A DNA stretch of 64,000 nucleotides from Pradoshia eiseniae (lineage in GTDB: Bacteria; Bacillota; Bacilli; Bacillales; Pradoshiaceae): assembly GCF_002946355.1 (NCBI RefSeq), contig NZ_PKOZ01000001.1, positions 667,931 to 731,930 on the forward strand, in the 5' to 3' direction. The notes under the pieces are model-generated. The model was not told the origin of the DNA, made no database searches, and worked only from the letters and a program-made list of their open reading frames with translations. Every line of letters starts with the position of its first letter. Positions within the stretch are counted from its first letter, which is position 1. Below, piece after piece: positions 34,304 to 44,599 of the stretch. The translations under genes and the position numbers were made by a program.

Positions 34304-35695
34304 GCACCACGGCTGCTTCTTCTTGATTGGTCAAGGGATTGCCAGCTTCGTTTGATGAAGTGTTTTCAAGGGAGGCTAGGATATGGCCAGGATCATGAAG
34401 ACCGGCTGATCATTCCGAGAAAGCGCCCCTTCCTCACGACTCATCCGCTCGAGGCACGGGATGTCCATAGCGCCAGCTTGGTGGCGAATATATTTGACCG
34501 GCTAGTATCAGCAGATGAGGATGGTCTAATTCATCCTGCGCTTTCGCATAGCTGGGAGCATGATGAGAAGAAGCTGCGACTCTACTTGCGCAAAGACGTA
34601 AAGTTTCATGACGGGTCTATTTTATCCGCAGAAGATGTCTGCTGCTGCCTAGAGAAGATGCGCTCACATCCCTATTATGAGCTCATGTGGTCACCAGTTG
34701 CTGAAATAACGGCAAAAGGCCCGCTTGTGGTCGATCTCCTATTCCGCTATCCATGCAGCTATGCCCTCCATCTTCTAAGTGTGCTAGGTGCGAGCATTTA
34801 TAAAGAAACAGGAGGGCTGCTAAGCGGAACGGGAAGTTTCTATATCGAGGTCAATAATGAGGTGAAAACGGTTTTGCACACTTTTAAGGAACATTATAAA
34901 GAACGCTCTTTATTGGATGTCATTGAATATGTGCAAGTGCCAAAGAATTTTGAGAATGTGTATCGCTCCTCCGCGCAATCCAATATAAATGAAACCTTTA
35001 AAGTAGACAGCGATTATGGCTTTGGGGTAGCTATCCTTAACGGTTATCGTGATTCTGATATTGCAAGAGCGGAAGTCAGGGAGTATGTGCATTATCAGAT
35101 GGCTAAGCACAGGGGAGAAGTTCCGGATATTGACCCGAATGCTATTCCGAATGATTGCGGGGTTTTCCCCAGAATCAGTAAACCGTATGTCATGGAGGAG
35201 AAGCCCTGTCCACCCCTTAAACGACCATTAATACTTCAGGTGACCACATACACAGAATCGGCCGGTGTCTGGGCCAAGGACATCCTAGAAAAAGCCGGGT
35301 GTGCAATTGAGCTTGTTCCCGTTCGTTTCGAGGATACGCTGAATAATGGGATGGAGGAGCAGGAGTGTGATTTTTTCTTTCATGGAGAAGTGTTTGAAAT
35401 TAACCAGAGCTTTTCCTTTTTTCAGTTTCTGTTCGGGGGCTCGTCACCTCTCAATACAGTATTGAAGAAGTTGATTGATAAAGATGCTTTTCTGAAGAGG
35501 TATGCAATGACACCGGTAACGGAATGGATGGAGCTTCATTTAAGCATTGAGCGCCTATTAATTGAATCCTCCTTAATGATTCCTCTCTATTTCTCGAGAA
35601 AAAGCTTTTTGTTCACGGAAGATATCATGAATGTGAAAACAAAGTATTTTGGCCATGCCGATTTCTCGAAATTATGGATGAAGCCGAGTATGTAA
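34304..35695 (+). pseudogene. SgrR-type regulator, 3' fragment (solute-binding domain)
   Basis: From the IS end the frame is open (LLLLDWSRDCQLRLMKCFQG ...) and encodes the periplasmic-binding-like domain of SgrR proteins. It includes THPLEARDVHSASLVANIFD, LRKDVKFHDGSILSAEDV and a C-terminal half with LFGGSSPLNTVL. About 460 codons remain. It has no DNA-binding part of its own. An internal TTG/ATG near 34352 could start a truncated product, but no convincing ribosome site is seen. Regulation of the adjacent MFS gene by this protein is probably lost. Confidence 0.82.
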
Positions 35696-35785
35696 GGTCC
35701 TTTTTGCCCGATAAGGTTTGCAATAGGCCTGGTGTAGTTGTATTATTAAAGGCGCAAACGGATAGTAAATGAATAGGGTGAAATT

Positions 35786-36931
35786 ATGAAAATGACATTA
35801 ATCGCAACGGCCGCCATGGGGCTTGAAGCGTTAGTCGCGCAAGAAGTGCGTGACCTTGGATATGAATGCACAGTTGAGAATGGACGGGTTCTCTTTGAAG
35901 GAGATGAAACCGCCATTGCAAGAGCGAATATGTGGCTTAGAACGGCTGACCGGGTGAAGATCCTCGTTGGGGAGTTCAAGGCCTTTACATTTGATGAGTT
36001 ATTCGAGAAAACAAAAAAGCTCCCTTGGGAGAATTATCTGGATGAAACCGCAGAATTCCCGGTTTTGGGCAAATCAGTCAAATCCAAATTATTTAGTGTG
36101 TCAGATTGCCAGGCTATCGTGAAAAAAGCGATTGTCGAGCGCATGAAGAAAGCTTATAAGAAGGACGGCTGGCTTGATGAGAATGGTCCGCTTTACCGGA
36201 TTGAGGTCGGGCTATTAAAGGACCGTGCAACATTGACGATTGATACGACTGGACCCCAAGCTCTTCATAAAAGGGGATATCGTACCGGACAAGGGGAGGC
36301 GCCGCTGAAGGAAACCTTGGCTGCGGCCCTTGTGAAGCTCACGAACTGGACCCCAGACCGGCCGCTAGTCGACCCGTTCTGCGGCTCAGGCACTATTGCG
36401 ATTGAAGCAGCTTTAATCGGCCAAAATATCGCACCGGGCTTTAACCGTGAGTTCGTCTCTGAACAATGGCCGATGATTGATTCAAGTGTATGGGACAAGG
36501 TCAGGGATGAAGCAGAGGAAAAAGCAAACTATGATCAGCCGCTTGATATTTCCGGCTATGACATTGATCATAAGATGGTGAATATCGCGAAGGAAAATGC
36601 CTTGGAGGCAGGCTTGGGTGACCTTATTCAGTTCAAGCAAATGCAAGTCAAGGACTTTACGACCACGAAGGAATACGGTGTCATTATCGGAAACCCGCCT
36701 TATGGGGAACGCTTGAGCGACCGCCCGTCCGTTGAGCGTATGTATAAGGAAATGGGAGAGGTCCTCAGACAGTATGAAACATGGTCCGTTTACATGATGA
36801 CCTCTGACGAGAACTTTGAACAATTTTACGGGAAGCCGGCAACGAAGAAGCGCAAGCTCTTTAATGGTTTCATCCGCACGGATTATTACCAGTACTGGGG
36901 CAAGCGACCGCCGCGTAATCCGAAAGCATAA
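35786..36931 (+). CDS. ypsC: THUMP-domain class I SAM-dependent RNA methyltransferase (YpsC, RlmL-like)
   Basis: The 381-residue protein has an N-terminal ferredoxin-like/THUMP RNA-binding part (about residues 1-150) and an UPF0020 methyltransferase domain. PFCGSGTIAIEAALIG near residue 197 is the SAM loop, and IIGNPPYGERLSD near 305 is the N6-adenine/N2-guanine NPPY catalytic motif. E. coli RlmL-type enzymes methylate 23S rRNA guanine; the target of YpsC is inferred to be rRNA. In B. subtilis it follows rnpB; here the MFS/SgrR/IS block lies between. Confidence 0.9.
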   Translation: MKMTLIATAAMGLEALVAQEVRDLGYECTVENGRVLFEGDETAIARANMWLRTADRVKILVGEFKAFTFDELFEKTKKLPWENYLDETAEFPVLGKSVKSKLFSVSDCQAIVKKAIVERMKKAYKKDGWLDENGPLYRIEVGLLKDRATLTIDTTGPQALHKRGYRTGQGEAPLKETLAAALVKLTNWTPDRPLVDPFCGSGTIAIEAALIGQNIAPGFNREFVSEQWPMIDSSVWDKVRDEAEEKANYDQPLDISGYDIDHKMVNIAKENALEAGLGDLIQFKQMQVKDFTTTKEYGVIIGNPPYGERLSDRPSVERMYKEMGEVLRQYETWSVYMMTSDENFEQFYGKPATKKRKLFNGFIRTDYYQYWGKRPPRNPKA

Positions 36932-36972
36932 TGCCTTGCTGAAGCAGCATTCTTATGCTCACTCTAATAAAG

Positions 36973-37013
36973 CAGCCTTAGATCCACGTACAAAAGGGAC
37001 TAAGGCTGTTTTT
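36973..37013 (+). terminator. Terminator after ypsC
   Basis: CAGCCTTAG pairs with CTAAGGCTG across an 18-base loop, followed by TTTTT. Confidence 0.88.
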
Positions 37014-37142
37014 GTATGTAATCATCTTTTTGTATCATCAAGAATACCTGTATCTGCCTGTATAAAAAGGCAAGATCAAGATGATAAAATAAAGTAGGCT
37101 CTTTTTTTGAAATTTAACAATTGATTGAAAGGGTGATAGGAA

Positions 37143-38360
37143 TTGGACAATACATTAATAAAAGCTGATGATATTTGGCTTTTATGGGCCTTTCTTGCCG
37201 GATGGGCGGCTGTGAGTATCTATTTGGAGCAAAAATATAAATGGGCTTCGAAACTATCCGGGGCAATCATCGCTTTGCTAGGGGCAATGATTTTGGCGAA
37301 TTTGAAAATTATCCCGACAGAATCGGCTGTCTATGATACAGTGTGGGGATATGTTATCCCGTTAGCCATTCCGCTCTTATTGTACCAGGCAAATATAGTG
37401 AAGATTATGAAGGAAAGCGGCAGATTGCTAATTATGTTTTTTCTTAGTTCAGCAGGTACGGTTGCTGGCGTTATCATCGCTTTTTTCCTTTTGAAAGAAT
37501 ACATACCAGGCCTTGAGAAAGTTGCTGCTATGATGACAGGTTCTTATATCGGCGGCGGGGTTAACTTTGCCGCATTATCAACAAAGTTTGAAGCACCAGG
37601 AGAATTGGTCTCTGCGACTGTCGTTGCCGATAACTTGATGATGGCCATTTACTTTTTTGTACTCATCCTTATCCCAACAATACCGTTTATTAGGAAGCAT
37701 TTTCGAACACCGCATATTGATCAGATGGAAAGGGATAATGCAGGAGAAAATAAAGCTGCTGCCTATTGGAAGGGAAAAGAAATCTCTCTTAAGGATATCG
37801 CCCTTTCCGTTGGTACTGCGTTTACCTTGGTGGCGATTTCATTTAAGTTGGCCGAAATTTTCGGGAATTTAATCCCGAGTGGTGAAAATACGAATTTCTT
37901 TTTCGTCTTATTAAAGGGAACGCTAGGTGATAAATACCTAGTATTGACTACCTTGACGATTCTTGCGGTCTCGATTTTTTCAAGATATTTCGAGAATCTT
38001 AAGGGTGCGCAGGAAATCGGCACATACTTAATTTATATATTCTTTGTCGTAATCGGAGTACCGGCCTCTATTTCCTTGATTATCTCCCAAGCTCCGCTGC
38101 TATTGGCATTTGTTGCTATTATCGTAGTGATTAATCTAGCTATATCACTGCTTTTAGGGAAAGTGTTTAAATTTAATCTCGAAGAAATTATTCTTGCAAG
38201 CAATGCGAATGTTGGGGGACCGACTACAGCTGCAGCCATGGCCATCTCTAAGGGCTGGACGAGCTTAATTGTCCCGATATTATTGGTAGGAACGCTCGGC
38301 TACATTGTAGGCAATTATGCGGGCTCTGCCATTGGGTATTGGTTCAGCAGTTTATTATAA
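37143..38360 (+). CDS. DUF819 family membrane protein (YjcL-like)
   Basis: The 405-residue protein has about eleven hydrophobic segments. It contains the family's glycine-rich substrate-site-like motifs TGSYIGGGVNFAALSTKF near residue 136 and the related NANVGGPTTAAAMAISKGW near 354, an internal repeat typical of inverted-topology transporters. Transport function is inferred from this architecture; the substrate is unknown. The start is a TTG with AAAGGGTGATAGG upstream. It is flanked by terminators and stands alone. Confidence 0.85.
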   Translation: MDNTLIKADDIWLLWAFLAGWAAVSIYLEQKYKWASKLSGAIIALLGAMILANLKIIPTESAVYDTVWGYVIPLAIPLLLYQANIVKIMKESGRLLIMFFLSSAGTVAGVIIAFFLLKEYIPGLEKVAAMMTGSYIGGGVNFAALSTKFEAPGELVSATVVADNLMMAIYFFVLILIPTIPFIRKHFRTPHIDQMERDNAGENKAAAYWKGKEISLKDIALSVGTAFTLVAISFKLAEIFGNLIPSGENTNFFFVLLKGTLGDKYLVLTTLTILAVSIFSRYFENLKGAQEIGTYLIYIFFVVIGVPASISLIISQAPLLLAFVAIIVVINLAISLLLGKVFKFNLEEIILASNANVGGPTTAAAMAISKGWTSLIVPILLVGTLGYIVGNYAGSAIGYWFSSLL

Positions 38361-38428
38361 GTAAGAATTGTTATCCTAATTAGTGTGTTTTTAAAGGAAT
38401 ATAGATCTTCATAGAGAATCATATAGTT

Positions 38429-38454
38429 ACAGGAGCAGAGATCTGCTCCTGTTT
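38429..38454 (+). terminator. Terminator after the DUF819 gene
   Basis: An 11-bp stem (ACAGGAGCAGA with TCTGCTCCTGT) with a 2-base centre, followed by TTTT. Confidence 0.8.
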
Positions 38455-38502
38455 TCCTGCTTATGATAAAATAGCCTATATAGCCGCGAGGAGGAGAAGC
38501 AT

Positions 38503-40002
38503 GTGAGCAAGCAAATAGAAAAAGAGTTTCTCGAATACATACAAACGATGGATGCCTATCGTGAAGCATCAGCCTTGATTGGATGGGATTTGCGCACGGG
38601 AGCGCCAAAGAAAACCATTGATAAGCGCAGTCAGGTCATTTCCATTCTATCTAAGGTTCATTTCGAAATGGCAACAGGCGAGCAGATGAAGAGCTATCTT
38701 GAACAGCTTTCTGGTTACAGGGGTGAGCAGGATATGCTTGAAGACATCTTGAAGGAATGCGGTTTGGAATTTGAGCGCATGAGTAAAATTCCGGCTGATG
38801 AGTACAAGCAATATGTTCAACTGCAATCCAAAGCGGAAAGTGTATGGGAGGAAGCAAAGGATCAGGCCGATTTCGAGCTTTTCCGTCCATATCTGGATCA
38901 ATTAATCGAAACCAATAAGAAATTTATCCGCTACTGGGGCAAGGAAGAGCGGCCTTATGATGCCCTGCTTGATATGTATGAGCCAGGGATGACAGTTGAG
39001 GTGCTAGATGAGGTCTTCGGAGCCTTGAAGGATGAAATTGTCCCGCTTGTTAAGAGAATTTCAGAATCCAAGAAAAAGCTCAACACAGAGTTTATTTACA
39101 GGCATTTCGATACAGAGAGCCAGCGTGACTTCTGTCTGAGCACGATTAAGGAATTAGGATATGACCTGGACGCCGGACGGCTAGATTCGACCGTGCATCC
39201 ATTTGCAACAGCCTTGAATGCAAACGATGTGCGGATTACTACGAAGTATGATGAAACTGACTTCAGGGTCGCTGTCTTTGGTACCATTCATGAGTGCGGC
39301 CATGCTGTGTATGAACAGAATATTGATAAAGCCCTAGAAGGGACGCCATTATGCACAGGCACGTCTATGGGAATCCATGAATCCCAATCTCTCTTTTTCG
39401 AAAACTTTATCGGCCGTAATAAACATTTCTGGAAAAAACATTTTGATAAATTGACTGCAGCTTCCCCTGAGCAATTTGATAGGATTGACTTAGATACGTT
39501 TTATGAGGCCATCAATGAATCCAAGCCATCACTCATTCGAGTAGAGAGCGACGAACTCACATACGCGCTTCACATTATGATTCGTTATGAGCTGGAGAAA
39601 ATGATTTTTAATGGGGAAGTTTCTGTCGATGAGCTTCCGGAGCTTTGGAATGACAAATATGAGGAATACCTCGGCATTCGTCCTGAGCATGACGGAGAAG
39701 GAATCCTTCAGGATGTGCACTGGGCCGGAGGAATGTTCGGCTACTTCCCATCCTATGCGCTTGGATATATGTATGCAGCCCAGCTGAAGGCAGCTATCCT
39801 GAAAGCTATCCCGCATTTTGATGAGCTTCTCGAAAAGGGCCAAATTGAACCAATTAAGGACTGGCTGAGGGAGCATGTCCATCAATACGGCAAGCGGAAA
39901 ACGCCGCGGGAGATCATCCAATTGGCAACAGGTGAAGACTTGAACCCACAGTATTTGATTGATTATTTGAAAGCGAAATATGAAGCGATTTATGAGCTAT
40001 AA
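38503..40002 (+). CDS. ypwA: M32 family metallo-carboxypeptidase (YpwA)
   Basis: The 499-residue all-helical zinc carboxypeptidase has the HEXXH motif in GTIHECGHAVYEQ near residue 262 and the downstream glutamate in HESQSLFFENFIGR near 292. The family-specific ESDELTYALHIMIRYELE block is near 348, and GYFPSYALGYMYAAQ near 413. It removes C-terminal residues from cytosolic peptides. GGAGGAG before the GTG at 38503 fixes the start. It is monocistronic with a strong terminator. Confidence 0.94.
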   Translation: MSKQIEKEFLEYIQTMDAYREASALIGWDLRTGAPKKTIDKRSQVISILSKVHFEMATGEQMKSYLEQLSGYRGEQDMLEDILKECGLEFERMSKIPADEYKQYVQLQSKAESVWEEAKDQADFELFRPYLDQLIETNKKFIRYWGKEERPYDALLDMYEPGMTVEVLDEVFGALKDEIVPLVKRISESKKKLNTEFIYRHFDTESQRDFCLSTIKELGYDLDAGRLDSTVHPFATALNANDVRITTKYDETDFRVAVFGTIHECGHAVYEQNIDKALEGTPLCTGTSMGIHESQSLFFENFIGRNKHFWKKHFDKLTAASPEQFDRIDLDTFYEAINESKPSLIRVESDELTYALHIMIRYELEKMIFNGEVSVDELPELWNDKYEEYLGIRPEHDGEGILQDVHWAGGMFGYFPSYALGYMYAAQLKAAILKAIPHFDELLEKGQIEPIKDWLREHVHQYGKRKTPREIIQLATGEDLNPQYLIDYLKAKYEAIYEL

Positions 40003-40014
40003 AAAAACAGATCG

Positions 40015-40041
40015 AGCTGCCGGCATGACCGGCAGCTTTTT
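40015..40041 (+). terminator. Terminator of ypwA
   Basis: A 9-bp GC-rich stem (AGCTGCCGG with CCGGCAGCT, loop CATGA) is followed by a T run. Confidence 0.92.
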
Positions 40042-40144
40042 GTTTTTTCATGGTGAACTTCCTTCTGGTAATCGGGTTGTGCAAACCAGGTTTTCGTGAA
40101 AGCGTTTTTATTTATTTTTCGGAAAAATATTATATGAAAAACCC

Positions 40145-40173
40145 TTTTCATTACAATAAAAGATTGCTATAAT
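40145..40173 (+). promoter_or_regulatory. Extended -10 promoter of xpt-pbuX
   Basis: TTTTCA (40145-40150), a 17-base spacer and TGCTATAAT with the extended TG (TATAAT at 40168-40173), 30 bases upstream of the purine aptamer. Confidence 0.75.
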
Positions 40174-40202
40174 TCATTTCATATTCAATAACAACGACAT
40201 TG

Positions 40203-40290
40203 CACTCATATAATCGCAGGAATATGGCCTGCAAGTATCTACCAGATTACCAGTGCGCTAAAAAGCGCCAAAATGATCTGACTATGAGTG
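40203..40290 (+). promoter_or_regulatory. Guanine-type purine riboswitch aptamer with enlarged L3 loop
   Basis: P1 is CACTCATA/TATGAGTG. P2 is GCAGG/CCTGC with loop AATATGG. J2/3 is AAGTATCTAC, P3 is CAGATTA/TGATCTG, and J3/1 is ACTAT. The specificity residue equivalent to C74 of the B. subtilis xpt aptamer is C (in TGACTATG), which predicts guanine/hypoxanthine binding. Loop L3, normally seven bases, is 24 bases here and contains a GCGCT/AGCGC hairpin. The kissing CC of L3 and GG of L2 remain. It controls xpt-pbuX. Confidence 0.93.
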
Positions 40291-40346
40291 GGAACAACTG
40301 GCATTGATTCTATTTATCTATGCATTTACAGTCCGCTAAATGATAT

Positions 40347-40408
40347 GGACCTGTGATTTGTTGTGCTACCCACTTGTAGGTACACAGCAGTTCACAGGTC
40401 CTTTTTTT
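40347..40408 (+). terminator. Expression-platform terminator of the xpt riboswitch
   Basis: GGACCTGTGA (40347-40356) pairs with TCACAGGTCC (40392-40401), followed by seven T residues. CCCACT in its loop (40369-40374) can pair with AGTGGG (40287-40292) of the aptamer P1 3' strand, giving an antiterminator when the ligand is absent. Confidence 0.9.
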
Positions 40409-40414
40409 ATATGA

Positions 40415-42359
<1,945 letters not shown>

Positions 42360-43018
42360 TATAGATGCTTGAGGATATACTTAAACCGAAAAGCGAACTC
42401 ACACGGGATATGGATCTGTAAAGGGAAAATAAACTCCTCCGATTAGAGAGAGAATCTAAAAAAAGTTGCGCGCTTTTCAGATGAATCCGCAAGGCTATCT
42501 CAAAAAGCGTAAGCAACGTTTCCATCCAACTCAAAGAAATTATTCAGATTGAAGGATGTCAAACAGGTGCGGGATTCCCAAGTCCCCCATCAAGTTCGCG
42601 AAACAGATGAAGGGAAGTTGATGGGGGAATTTAAGGCCAATCAGGGATAAATCCCTATAGACCACCGTGTTTTGTGCTCGATGAATGTGAGAAACACAGC
42701 TTTTAGCTTGCCCGCGTCCTGATATAACTGGATTGACTTACAGCTACTGCACGTCATATTACAATTAATTAAGTACAAAAAGGATAGGTAAAGCTATTCG
42801 TCCGCTTTACCTATTCTTAAATCATTGGTTAATTAGAATCCCCGTCGTCTTCTTCTCTCAAATTTGAATTCAATCTCAACGAGGGAAAACGTATTCTTCT
42901 TAAATCGTCTCGAAAAAACAAATCTCTTCGACCAAACATTTATAATATTCTAATCGTATTTCCGAAGTCTGTATGAACAAGGGGAGTTAAACTAAACCTG
43001 CCCCTTGTTCCGTACAAT
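42360..43018. other. Non-coding stretch after pbuX
   Basis: About 660 bases without a supported gene. It holds a 10-bp perfect inverted repeat (CCCCCATCAA near 42584 with TTGATGGGGG near 42619). A hairpin follows at about 42782-42817 (GATAGGTAAAGC with GCTTTACCTATTC), which ends in T residues on the minus strand. A third hairpin is AACAAGGGG/CCCCTTGTT at about 42977-43009, probably the end of the minus-strand YjcZ genes. Short coding-like traces (for example ENKLLRLERES near 42427) are interrupted by stops and may be transposase debris. Confidence 0.5.
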
Positions 43019-43126
43019 TTAGTAGTGGCTCATAAAAGAAGCTCCAACAATGATGAGTAGAATGAACAACACAACGACAAAAGCAAAAGAGTTTTTATCT
43101 CTACGTTCACTTCTGTATTCTTCCAT
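43019..43126 (-). CDS. YjcZ-type small sporulation membrane peptide
   Basis: A 35-residue peptide: a charged start (MEEYRSERRDKNS), one hydrophobic segment (FAFVVVLFILLIIVGASF) and a short end (MSHY). The hydrophobic core is the one seen in YjcZ family sporulation peptides of Bacillus. The ribosome site GGGAGGTG lies 8 bases before its ATG. It is followed on its strand by a hairpin. It lies 62 bases downstream of a second such gene on the same strand, and the two are probably co-transcribed. Confidence 0.75.
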   Translation of the reverse strand: MEEYRSERRDKNSFAFVVVLFILLIIVGASFMSHY

Positions 43127-43188
43127 TTATTACACCTCCCATTACTTGAAAATAAGGGACTCAACTCGTTCTAACCAAACCATTTCAT

Positions 43189-43326
43189 TTATTTAACGAA
43201 GCTGCCCAGTACGATAATTAACAGAATGAACAATACAACGATTAAGGCAAAATTGCTCCCGCTAGAACTACGGCCATAGCCTCCGTCATAACCACCGCTA
43301 TAACCTCCGTCATATCCACATCTCAT
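43189..43326 (-). CDS. YjcZ family sporulation peptide
   Basis: A 45-residue peptide with a Gly/Tyr-rich N-terminus built of GGY repeats (CGYDGGYSGGYDGGYGRSS), then the membrane segment FALIVVLFILLIIVLGSF and a final VK. This composition is the hallmark of YjcZ family sporulation proteins. AGGTGG precedes the ATG. With the neighbouring 35-residue gene it forms a pair with nearly identical membrane cores and different N-termini. Confidence 0.82.
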   Translation of the reverse strand: MRCGYDGGYSGGYDGGYGRSSSGSNFALIVVLFILLIIVLGSFVK

Positions 43327-43693
43327 CTTTTTCACCACCTATTTATTCGAATAGTTAATAGGATAAGGAATCCTACAACATATATATATAATTTAAAGAC
43401 AAGCATTGTTTGGACAAACATCATCGTGTTAGAGAAAATCAGCGGTATCCTTAAACATTTCTAAATATAAAAAAAGCGTCTGCGATATATGCACACACCT
43501 TCTCTGGGGTGATTATAAAAATCTGGGAGCTCAATAACATATGCACTCAGAAGCTGTATGGCACTAGAGGTAATTAAAGGTAAATTTAAATAGAGAAATG
43601 ACAAAACGGCCATATTTTAATTTTTGTACAAGTGTCCACACTCAGAAAAAAATTAATCATAATATAAAGATGAAAAGAGGGGAGGGGAACTAA
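43327..43693. other. AT-rich intergenic region with divergent promoters expected
   Basis: A spacer between the minus-strand YjcZ genes and the plus-strand gene at 43694. A CATATTTTA sequence near 43611 fits the sigma-K -10 pattern but lacks a matching -35. A run TATATATATATAA occurs near 43380. No coding frame is supported. Confidence 0.4.
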
Positions 43694-44074
43694 TTGGAGG
43701 AGAATAATAAGCAACAAAATCAAAAGACGAATGCAGAAATGGACCGTTTTTCACAATTCTTTTTTGGAAAGAGTTCACATAGAGAATCTGACAAAAAAGC
43801 CGAAAATGACTCACAAGTATTGTCTGAACAAAAAGAACAAACGTCTTACGATGACAGATATAATCGGAACAATGATTGGTTTTTTGGCGTTAAGAGAAAA
43901 GAAGATACACCGAGTCCTCAGACCGATCAAAATCATATAGAAACTATTCTTAACAATGTGGATTTTGAATTACTTATGGAAACGATTGATATGCTTGTTA
44001 CAACAACTCAACCATTAATTAAAGAAATAACCCCATTTTTTCATAGGTTTATTAAGAAGTTCAAATCCGACTAA
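43694..44074 (+). CDS. Hypothetical protein with two FFG motifs
   Basis: The 126-residue hydrophilic protein is not assigned to a named family. It has two similar short motifs, DRFSQFFFGK (residue 17) and NDWFFGVKRKED (near 58), separated by a charged spacer. A helical C-terminus follows (IETILNNVDFELLMETIDML ... LIKEITPFFHRFIKKF). Similar proteins with DWFFG motifs occur in Bacillaceae, as far as can be recalled, with no known role. The TTG start is supported by GGGAGGGGAAC. It sits among sporulation peptides. Confidence 0.7.
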   Translation: MEENNKQQNQKTNAEMDRFSQFFFGKSSHRESDKKAENDSQVLSEQKEQTSYDDRYNRNNDWFFGVKRKEDTPSPQTDQNHIETILNNVDFELLMETIDMLVTTTQPLIKEITPFFHRFIKKFKSD

Positions 44075-44599
44075 AATGCCTAGTGTTGAGCTGGAAATTG
44101 TCGTGTGAATAGAACAATAATATAGCTGCAAATAAACTAACTAACAAGAGTAGGCTCACCAATAGGCAAATATCTATTTCTCTTTTAAAACCATTTGAGG
44201 AGATATAAATGGGAAAGTCGATTTTTTGGTGACGGTATGGGTTATCGATGTTATCATTTCCATCATCATGGTTTCCATCAGGTATGTTGCTGTTAATCAG
44301 CTAACATGAAAATAAACTTCCGTAACTGATAAAGAAGCCAATTCTAAAGAGGACCAATCGTATTTGTATTAGGAAGAAGTCACATTTATATATATTATTG
44401 TCCATACCTTAAATAACTTTAGTAAGTTGTTTTGGCTTGTATCTAACGGAAGGCTTTATAACATATATAATTTGTATCCGTGCCTTTATAAGCGAGCTAA
44501 GTTAAAAAGTATATGTGTTTGCTATTCGTACATATATTGAAATGTTGAGGTTAAACAACGTGGATATAAAAACGTAGAGAACATGTTTATTTCTTTAAA
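44075..44599. other. AT-rich region without a supported gene
   Basis: Many stops in all frames. A 19-codon frame at 44237-44296 would encode a His/Cys-rich peptide (MGYRCYHFHHHGFHQVCCC), but its ribosome site is weak. The sequence GAGGAGATATAAATGGG near 44196 looks like a start that is lost after seven codons. Confidence 0.4.
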
